NCBI GenBank assembly: GCA_027067085.1
Contig: JAMOMM010000264.1
Location: 1 to 11,069, forward strand
Direction: 5' to 3'
Length of the DNA stretch: 11,069 nucleotides
Source: Hyphomicrobiales bacterium
Lineage (GTDB): Bacteria > Pseudomonadota > Alphaproteobacteria > Rhizobiales > Aestuariivirgaceae
Shown here: positions 6,045-11,069 of the stretch, in pieces
How positions within the stretch are numbered: the stretch's first letter is position 1
How the letters are laid out: every line of letters starts with the position of its first letter
Notes under the pieces: model-generated
Seen by the model: the letters and a program-made list of their open reading frames with translations, nothing else
What the model was told of the DNA's origin: nothing
The model's database searches: none
Position numbers and translations under genes: made by a program

Positions 6045-6383
6045 TCACTCATTGGGAAGTTTTGGAAAGCTAATTTCAGGCAGTGGCTTTTTAATCACAA
6101 CTTTGTCTTTACCCCCATTACCCTTAATATCAAACTTTTTAACATCAGCATCAACAATAAAAATATCATCACCTTTGGTGCCAACAATCGTTGTGCCATG
6201 TTCCTTGACATATTCTTTTGTCACGTGAATTTTAACACCTTTGAGTTTTTCAAGAGGGGTTTCTTGTGCTTTATCTGATTTCGATCTGTCTAACTTCGCC
6301 TTATCTTTAACTTGATCGAACGTTGTTTCTTTTTCAGAACCAAATACGTTTGTAAAAACATCTTTTATGGAAATATCTGTCAT
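6045..6383 (-). CDS. Small protein sharing a GDD-repeat module with the 507-aa protein (112 aa)
   Basis: Residues 49-88 align without gaps to residues 118-157 of the 507-aa protein, sharing I.V, Y..EHG, G..GDD.FI, D.K and I.G positions, so both carry one module. Residues 1-48 are polar and charged (MTDISIKDVFTNVFGSEKET, then Lys-rich), and the end is KKPLPEISFPKLPNE. No Sec signal or transmembrane segment. The start ATG at 6383 follows AAGGGTAAGAAG; a longer frame would begin inside the terminator hairpin upstream. No shared promoter element is seen: the gene lies behind the beta-barrel gene and its terminator, so it may depend on read-through. It could be a short effector, a decoy, or a partner of the 507-aa protein. 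Function unknown. Confidence 0.78.
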   Translation of the reverse strand: MTDISIKDVFTNVFGSEKETTFDQVKDKAKLDRSKSDKAQETPLEKLKGVKIHVTKEYVKEHGTTIVGTKGDDIFIVDADVKKFDIKGNGGKDKVVIKKPLPEISFPKLPNE

Positions 6384-6397
6384 CTTCTTACCCTTAA

Positions 6398-6434
6398 ACA
6401 AAAAAACTGATCCTGTTACTAAAAACAAGATCAG
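6398..6434 (-). terminator. Terminator or attenuator between the beta-barrel and 112-aa genes
   Basis: CTGATC (6407-6412) pairs with GATCAG (6429-6434), extended after one mismatch by TGTT/AACA, with a 6-nt loop. On the minus strand at least six U follow. It lies between two same-strand genes 62 bp apart, so it would reduce expression of the downstream one. Confidence 0.85.
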
Positions 6435-6445
6435 CTATTCTTGAA

Positions 6446-7336
6446 TTAAAACTTCCAACTTAGATTTGCATAAACACCTTCATCGTGTGGTTTGGGTGCA
6501 CTGGCATCTTTAAATTCGGTATAATCACCGCTGTAGCCACCAACCTCTAATGCCAAACTGTCATTGAATTTAGTTTTAACGCCAGCTTGTGCGCCATAAG
6601 ATGTATCAACACCTTCTTGCTCAAAGCTAGAAACATTTGCGTAAAGTGATGTATCTTCGCTTGCCGCATAAGTAACGCCCACAGAAGCAATGCTTGAACC
6701 ATTATCGAAAACACCCACATTTGCAGATCCGGTCAATTTATCAGAGAATTTTTCATCTGCGGACAACGTGAAGCCTGAACCTTTTTCCGTATCCATAAAT
6801 TCACCGATTGTAAGAGAATCAATAGAACTATCGTCAAATGTCAGATCAAGTTTAGCAGAGTTTTTTACTGCAACTTCTTCGCCAGCATAATCAAATTGCA
6901 TGTTTATCGACAACGTTGCATCATCGGTTAGCGCATCAACTAAACTGCCTTTTGCCTGATAACTGGTGTCACCATCTTTATTAGATACAGTTAACTGGCC
7001 AGTACGTTTTTTTCCATCCACATCAGATGAATACTTGGCGCCAGCAGTGTATTTATCAGACACATCGCCATTTTTTGATGTCGAATTTGCGGATACAAAA
7101 AAGGTTGAATTATCACCATACGACGTTGAAACTTCTAAATTTGTTGAGGCTTCATTTGAACCTTCATAATCAAATTTGTCTTTAACTTCACCCGTTAGCG
7201 TGAAGCTTTCACCCTTATCAGTAAATGACGCAGAAACTTGCCCGCCATCAATGCCGAGCTTTGCAGCAGCTGAAGTTAAAAACTGCGCATCTGTTTGTAC
7301 AGACGCATTACCCGCATTGCTTATACCTGTAACCAT
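6446..7336 (-). CDS. Beta-barrel-like protein without signal peptide (296 aa)
   Basis: From about residue 38 the protein is a run of alternating polar/hydrophobic strands with short Asp, Gly and Asn turns (such as TSLYANVSSFEQEG, GAQAGVKTKFNDSLALEVGG), ending in GVYANLSWKF. A terminal Phe after an amphipathic strand is the usual C-terminal signature for BAM-assembled outer-membrane barrels. The N-terminus is polar (MVTGISNAGNASVQTDAQFL), not a Sec signal. AGGAA eight bases before the ATG supports this start, and the frame upstream has no usual start codon before a stop. It could be a secreted barrel-like protein, a T3SS substrate, or a porin-derived protein that lost its signal. Upstream lies copy D of the heptamer element; a strong terminator follows. 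Family not identified. Confidence 0.8.
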   Translation of the reverse strand: MVTGISNAGNASVQTDAQFLTSAAAKLGIDGGQVSASFTDKGESFTLTGEVKDKFDYEGSNEASTNLEVSTSYGDNSTFFVSANSTSKNGDVSDKYTAGAKYSSDVDGKKRTGQLTVSNKDGDTSYQAKGSLVDALTDDATLSINMQFDYAGEEVAVKNSAKLDLTFDDSSIDSLTIGEFMDTEKGSGFTLSADEKFSDKLTGSANVGVFDNGSSIASVGVTYAASEDTSLYANVSSFEQEGVDTSYGAQAGVKTKFNDSLALEVGGYSGDYTEFKDASAPKPHDEGVYANLSWKF

Positions 7337-7426
7337 TTTTGTGATTTCCTGAAATAATATAAAAAAAGAAACAAGCAGACCAAATTAACTGTCCGCCACA
7401 CTTCATTTTTTCTAACTCAGGGAGAA

Positions 7427-7475
7427 AATATAGTTAACTGTTGCAAGATACCGAGATCTACGTAGTAAGTACGCA
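7427..7475 (-). promoter_or_regulatory. Heptamer promoter element, copy D (beta-barrel gene)
   Basis: On the minus strand: TGCGTAC (7469-7475) and TACGTAG (7458-7464), 11 bp apart, then TATATT (7427-7432) as a good -10. The TTTACCAGAATGG part of copies A-C is missing, replaced by ATCTCGGTATC. A further TGCGTAT lies at 7490-7496. This is a weaker member of the set. Confidence 0.5.
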
Positions 7476-7502
7476 AACCTACCCCATTTATACGCACTTG
7501 GC

Positions 7503-7670
7503 ATGAGCAATACCCAATTACGCTTACAACAAGCCTCATCCATTCTAGCAATCTTAGGTGTGCTTTACTGGTTTGATAGTCGCTGCTTGGCAGGCGCTGG
7601 CGCTGGTGTGATAGGCACTCTAAGGTTTAATCTTGTGAAAGCCCTGCTGAAATCATGCCCATTGCATTGA
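7503..7670 (+). CDS. Possible small membrane ORF (55 aa), uncertain
   Basis: An ATG-started frame of 55 codons with a hydrophobic segment (ASSILAILGVLYWFDS) and then AGAGAGVIGTL. It lies in the 290-bp gap between the beta-barrel gene and gapR and overlaps the gapR 3' end by 44 bp on the opposite strand. No convincing Shine-Dalgarno is present. It may be chance; otherwise this gap holds only promoter copy D. Confidence 0.2.
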   Translation: MSNTQLRLQQASSILAILGVLYWFDSRCLAGAGAGVIGTLRFNLVKALLKSCPLH

Positions 7671-7899
7671 GATACAGATCAAGCATCGCTTCTTCTTCTT
7701 CGCGTTCAGCCCGATCCTTTTTGCGCAACGTCACAACTTTACGCAAAGTCTTGGTATCAAAACCATTTGATTTGGCTTCGGCATAAACTTCTTTAATGTC
7801 GTCAGCTATCGCTTTTTTCTCTTCTTCAAGCCGTTCAATGCGCTCAACGATTGACCGAATTTGGCTTTGCGCAACGCTTTGAGTTACATCAGATTCCAT
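7627..7899 (-). CDS. gapR: GapR family nucleoid-associated protein (DUF2312)
   Basis: A 90-aa protein matching GapR in length and sequence: an N-terminal coiled coil (SIVERIERLEEEKKAIADDI) followed by the conserved KEVYAEAKSNGFDTKTLRKVVTLRKKD block. In Caulobacter GapR binds AT-rich and overtwisted DNA ahead of replication forks and transcription complexes and clamps it as a tetramer. The family is largely alphaproteobacterial, which supports the taxonomic reading of the window. It starts 24 bp after the amidohydrolase gene on the same strand, so cotranscription is likely. No clear terminator follows. Confidence 0.93.
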   Translation of the reverse strand: MESDVTQSVAQSQIRSIVERIERLEEEKKAIADDIKEVYAEAKSNGFDTKTLRKVVTLRKKDRAEREEEEAMLDLYLNAMGMISAGLSQD

Positions 7900-7923
7900 A
7901 AAACTATTCCTGTATAATATTAT

Positions 7924-8715
7924 CTAAACTTTGAGCTCATTGTGAATTTTAGGCAAAATTTGTGCAAGTCGATTTCCCCACTCGTCCACACCTGTTTTAT
8001 CTCCAATCAGGTCTTGGCGTATTTCAATCAAAGCAGCTGATAAACCACGCGCCCGTGCGTGCTTATCAAGGCTTTCGCCCTCAATGCCGCCAACATAGGG
8101 TTCATTTTCGCCGACATTAAGGCTTTTATCGCAGCTCAGATAATCAATCAGCGGTCGTGCAAAACGATCATCGCCTTCCCACAGCACACCAACCTCCCAC
8201 GGCCGTGCAACACCTTTCCAAAACGGGGTAAAACTGTGAATCGAAAAAACCAACGGTGGATACCCAGCTTGCACACTAAAATCAATCACCCGAGCGACTT
8301 CATCATGATAGGGCTGGTAATACGTATCTATGCGATGTTGTTTTTCTTCTCTATCAATTTGCGCATTGCCCGGCACAATTGCCCCATCTGACAACCGCAT
8401 AACCAACGTTGGATCATCTGATCCCCGATTAGGGTCAATCAGTAATCTTGAAAACCTCGACATAATAGCAGGACAACCAATGGCTTTTGCCAAATAACGC
8501 GTTAAACTCTCAGCACCAATATCATACGCGATGTGCCGTTCAAACTCACTAGGGGGCAACCCCAGCTGTTTATAAGCCTCTGGTACAATATTAGTCGCAT
8601 GATCGCTGATAATCACAATTCCACTGTCAGGGCGACCTTCCAGCGTTTCAAATGCAGGATTGCCCTCCTCGCGGTTTGTTGGGTGAAGGTGAGTTTTATT
8701 TTCTAGCGCGGTCAT
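7924..8715 (-). CDS. N-formylglutamate amidohydrolase family protein
   Basis: A 263-aa protein of the N-formylglutamate amidohydrolase family (PF05013), whose founding members hydrolyse N-formyl-L-glutamate in the last step of one histidine-degradation route. Matching features: IVIISDHATNIVPEAY (34-48), with an acid/His pair typical of the metal site; SRLLIDPNRGSDD (89-101); FSIHSFTP (157-164); and IEIRQDLIGDK (230-240). Length fits the family. There are no hut genes nearby. Next to gapR and pyk in Hyphomicrobiales, this member is usually annotated only by family, so substrate is uncertain. The start ATG has only a weak ribosome-binding site. It heads the minus-strand pair with gapR. Confidence 0.9.
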   Translation of the reverse strand: MTALENKTHLHPTNREEGNPAFETLEGRPDSGIVIISDHATNIVPEAYKQLGLPPSEFERHIAYDIGAESLTRYLAKAIGCPAIMSRFSRLLIDPNRGSDDPTLVMRLSDGAIVPGNAQIDREEKQHRIDTYYQPYHDEVARVIDFSVQAGYPPLVFSIHSFTPFWKGVARPWEVGVLWEGDDRFARPLIDYLSCDKSLNVGENEPYVGGIEGESLDKHARARGLSAALIEIRQDLIGDKTGVDEWGNRLAQILPKIHNELKV

Positions 8716-8774
8716 TTTTTGAAGACTTTAGAGTAATAATAATAAATGTTATGGCCAACTGCCATCTTATAGCC

Positions 8775-8787
8775 TAATTGGCAATTA
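8775..8787. promoter_or_regulatory. 13-bp palindrome in the divergent intergenic region
   Basis: TAATTGGCAATTA is a perfect palindrome around one central base. It lies in the 218-bp region between the divergent amidohydrolase and DUF1036 genes, where an operator could serve both. It is AT-rich and short, so chance remains likely. No confident promoter was found elsewhere in the region. Confidence 0.3.
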
Positions 8788-8933
8788 AATTTTAAACAGA
8801 TTTCTAGTTAGATTTGTTAGTTCGTATTTGCAAGGGTGGACAAATCGCGCTATTCCCGTGGTGGGGTAAAAAAGACTATAGTTCTATGTGTAATTAGATT
8901 CGTCAAAATTTTGTGATGAATCAGGAGGCGAAG

Positions 8934-9389
8934 TTGAAGACACCAACATTATTTTCCAAATTTGGATCAGGGATAAGCCTTGCTGCATTTGTAGCAATTG
9001 GTGCTCTAACAAGTTCATCGAGCACTGCCCTTGCAGATTTAAAACTCTGTAACAAAACACCAAATCTTGTCGGCGTGGCTCTTGGTTATAAAGACCAACA
9101 GGGCTGGGCAAGCGAAGGCTGGTGGAATGTTGAGCCTAATGTTTGTCAAACCCTACTCGAAGGGCCATTGATAGCTCGGTACTATTATATCTTCGCAATC
9201 GATTACAAAGCCGGCGGCTCCTGGGGCGGCACAGCCATGATGTGCACCAAGGAAAAGCTATTCACCATTCGCGGTATAAAAGACTGCGAAAAACGCAAAG
9301 CAAAGCGTACTGGCTTTTATGAAGTTGACACAGGCGAAGAGCTAGATTGGTCAATCTCCATAACCAGTGCTGCAAAATCGGAGAAATAA
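8934..9389 (+). CDS. DUF1036 family secreted protein
   Basis: A 151-aa protein with a Sec signal peptide (hydrophobic core GISLAAFVAIGALT, likely cleavage after TALA before DLKLCN), so it is probably periplasmic. The mature part has four Cys (in KLCNKTP, NVCQTL, MMCTKE and KDCEKR), which could form two disulfides, plus the Trp-rich QGWASEGWWNV segment typical of DUF1036 (PF06282). Function of the family is unknown. The TTG at 8934 is chosen because AGGAGG (8923-8928) lies five bases upstream; in-frame GTG 8913 and ATG 8916 lie before that site. The stop is four bases before the pyk start, and this pairing recurs in Hyphomicrobiales. Confidence 0.88.
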   Translation: MKTPTLFSKFGSGISLAAFVAIGALTSSSSTALADLKLCNKTPNLVGVALGYKDQQGWASEGWWNVEPNVCQTLLEGPLIARYYYIFAIDYKAGGSWGGTAMMCTKEKLFTIRGIKDCEKRKAKRTGFYEVDTGEELDWSISITSAAKSEK

Positions 9390-9393
9390 TCTT

Positions 9394-10812
9394 TTGAGGC
9401 GTGAACGTAACGCAAAGATCATCGCAACACTGGGACCAGCGTCCGATACACTAGAGATGATCGAAAAACTATTTTTAGCCGGAGTCGATGTATTCCGGAT
9501 AAATATGAGCCATTCAAGTCATGATGATATGCGAAAGCTCCATGGCTTAATCCGGGAAGTTGAAAAAAAGCACGAGTACCCCATTGGTGTTCTCGCTGAT
9601 TTGCAAGGCCCAAAATTACGCATTGGCACGTTTGCCGACGGCGAAGTCACTCTTGTAACAGGTCAAGAGTTTTCATTCGATATGGATGAGACGCCCGGCG
9701 ACTTAACACGTGTATGCTTACCCCACCCAGAAATTTTCCTAGCTGTTGAAGTTGGACACGACCTCCTCATCAATGATGGACGTCTACGTGTGACAGTAAC
9801 GGCGTGCAGCAGCGATAAAATCACCACGAAAGTGATTTACGGCGGCGCAATATCAGCCCGCAAAGGGGTGAATTTACCAGATACCTTAGTACCAATGCCC
9901 GCGCTAACACCAAAAGATCGCGCCGACCTTGAAGCTGCATGTCAAGATGACGTGGATTGGATTGCACTTTCATTTGTGCAAAGACCTGCCGATGTTGCCG
10001 AAACCAGAAAATTGGTTCGCGGTCGCGCAGCCATTATTGCAAAAATTGAAAAACCAACAGCACTTACTTACCTTGATGACATCATTCCATTTTGCGAAGC
10101 ACTAATGATCGCAAGGGGTGATTTGGGCGTTGAACTACCAATTGAAACTGTACCCGGTTGGCAAAAACGAATTACCCGAAAAGCTAGAAAAGCAGGCAAG
10201 CCTGTTGTCGTGGCAACGCAAATGCTCGAGTCCATGATTGATGAACCTGTGCCAACGCGCGCTGAGGTTTCAGATGTCGCCGCAGCATTCTTTGAAGGCG
10301 CTGACGCGGTTATGCTATCAGCTGAATCTGCAATGGGTAAATGGCCTGAAAAAGCTGTTGAAACAATGCATAAGATTGCGATTTCTGTTGAGGGTGACCC
10401 GCTCTATCGCGGCATTCTGGCAGCCCAACGGCCAACACCAAAACAAACAACTGCCGATGCAATCACTTCAGCAGCCCGCTCTGTTGCAGAAACCCTACAT
10501 GTGGCTGCAATCGTTTGTTACACAGGTTCAGGTTCCACAGGGTTACGGGCCTCTCGCGAACGCCCCGAAGTGCCGATCATTGCACTCACTCCTTCCATTA
10601 AAACATGGCGGCGCTTAGCCCTTGGTTGGGGGTTACATTGCGTTTTAACTGAAGATGCTAAAGATCAAGATGATATGGAAGCACGCGCTGTCCGCATTGC
10701 AGTTGAAGAAAAGTTCGCTAAACGTGGTGATCTAATCATTATTACCGCTGGTGTTCCATTGAACACGCCAGGTAAAACCAACTTACTACGCATTACTGAG
10801 ATCAAAGAGTAA
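9394..10812 (+). CDS. pyk: Pyruvate kinase
   Basis: Catalyses phosphoenolpyruvate + ADP to pyruvate + ATP, the last step of glycolysis. The 472-aa protein has all the expected landmarks: an N-terminal KIIATLGPAS strand; RINMSH (35-40) for ATP and K+ binding; a B-domain insert (about 71-168); AKIEKP with the catalytic Lys217 and metal ligand Glu219; ARGDLGVELP with Asp243; VVVATQMLESM with Thr275; GADAVMLSAESAMGKWP (302-318); and an intact C-terminal domain to about 470. The TTG at 9394 gives LRRERNAKII, matching the usual alphaproteobacterial start, with CGGAGA nine bases upstream inside the end of the DUF1036 gene. An earlier in-frame GTG at 9367 would add nine unlikely residues. Translation is probably coupled to DUF1036. 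A strong terminator follows. Confidence 0.97.
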   Translation: MRRERNAKIIATLGPASDTLEMIEKLFLAGVDVFRINMSHSSHDDMRKLHGLIREVEKKHEYPIGVLADLQGPKLRIGTFADGEVTLVTGQEFSFDMDETPGDLTRVCLPHPEIFLAVEVGHDLLINDGRLRVTVTACSSDKITTKVIYGGAISARKGVNLPDTLVPMPALTPKDRADLEAACQDDVDWIALSFVQRPADVAETRKLVRGRAAIIAKIEKPTALTYLDDIIPFCEALMIARGDLGVELPIETVPGWQKRITRKARKAGKPVVVATQMLESMIDEPVPTRAEVSDVAAAFFEGADAVMLSAESAMGKWPEKAVETMHKIAISVEGDPLYRGILAAQRPTPKQTTADAITSAARSVAETLHVAAIVCYTGSGSTGLRASRERPEVPIIALTPSIKTWRRLALGWGLHCVLTEDAKDQDDMEARAVRIAVEEKFAKRGDLIIITAGVPLNTPGKTNLLRITEIKE

Positions 10813-10837
10813 TAAATACGATCGTGATGATTTATAT

Positions 10838-10873
10838 AAAAAGGGGCCGATGAAAATTCAACGGCCCCTTGTT
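10838..10873. terminator. Bidirectional terminator between pyk and the atpC-like gene
   Basis: GGGGCCG (10843-10849) pairs with CGGCCCC (10862-10868) over a 12-nt loop. It has an A-run on the left and TTGTT on the right, and serves convergent genes. Confidence 0.88.
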
Positions 10874-10904
10874 AATTTGATAGAGAAATATTTTTTATAA
10901 AGAC

Positions 10905-11069
10905 TTAAAGAGATGCTTCAAGCTGCTTGAGTTGATCTAACATTTCTTGCGCTTTATGCTTTTTGGCATCTGACGTTGCATCATTGACATCTTCTTGGGC
11001 ATTTTTAATTTCACCCGCAAGAACATCAGTGCTCAAGTCATCCATATTGATCGCTTGTTCCGCCAAAAC
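10905..11069 (-). CDS. atpC: F1 ATP synthase epsilon subunit, C-terminal part (partial)
   Basis: The last 54 codons of a minus-strand gene that runs off the right edge. The visible part reads VLAEQAINMDDL, then EIKNAQEDVNDATSDAKKHKAQ and MLDQLKQLEASL. The LAEQA..(V/M)(D/E)(D/E)L step followed by a charged helical hairpin matches the end of the epsilon subunit in alphaproteobacteria, where this helical domain regulates ATP hydrolysis by F1. The rest of an atp operon would lie to the right. Because only the tail is present, another coiled-coil protein remains possible. Confidence 0.68.
   Translation of the reverse strand, partial: VLAEQAINMDDLSTDVLAGEIKNAQEDVNDATSDAKKHKAQEMLDQLKQLEASL

Noticed and set aside
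7290..7400. A hydrophobic leader upstream of the beta-barrel gene that could act as a signal peptide
   Set aside because: The in-frame upstream codons encode a hydrophobic run, but no usual start codon precedes it before a stop, and AGGAA lies next to the annotated ATG.
1..11069. Insertion sequences, integrases, tRNA or attachment sites marking the island edges
   Set aside because: No transposase or integrase frame, tRNA or long direct repeat was found in the window; island borders may lie outside it.

Overview
The window looks like part of an alphaproteobacterial chromosome, most likely from Hyphomicrobiales (Rhizobiales). Its right side carries the alphaproteobacterial nucleoid protein GapR (DUF2312), an N-formylglutamate amidohydrolase family protein, a DUF1036 protein joined tightly to pyruvate kinase, and the end of what looks like atpC. 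Codon use is AT-leaning and several genes appear to start with TTG. No rRNA, tRNA, mobile element or CRISPR array was seen.

Left side (1-7500): an accessory region linked to type III secretion (T3SS). It opens with a compact SctD/YscD-like inner-membrane ring protein on the + strand, so the apparatus cluster probably continues to the left. A minus-strand series follows of six genes whose products have no Sec signal peptide: an unrecognised 175-aa protein; an RTX protein with 23 nonapeptide repeats; a 507-aa protein with 20-residue solenoid repeats and a C-terminal domain carrying a GDPH motif (VWD-like or DUF1521/NopE-like); a 144-aa glycine-zipper protein ending in a CCHH motif; a 112-aa protein that shares a module with the 507-aa one; and a 296-aa protein that ends like an outer-membrane beta-barrel.

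The most striking signal is regulatory. Three of these units (RTX, 507-aa, 144-aa) carry the same upstream element, a conserved TTTACCAgaaTGG preceded by two or three TACGTAG-like heptamers at regular spacing. A fourth (the beta-barrel gene) carries the heptamers only. Most units end in their own hairpin terminator. This looks like a regulon of separately transcribed genes under one activator, probably co-expressed with the T3SS. Ca2+-binding repeats, a GDPH motif of the kind known to autocleave in some T3SS effectors, and shared CCHH and EHG..GDD.F modules suggest a related set of secreted proteins that could stay unfolded in low cytosolic Ca2+ and fold or self-process outside. That last step is inference.

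Right side (7500-11069): conserved housekeeping genes. The amidohydrolase and gapR form a minus-strand pair. DUF1036-pyk is a divergent plus-strand pair ending at a strong bidirectional terminator, convergent with the partial atpC-like gene.
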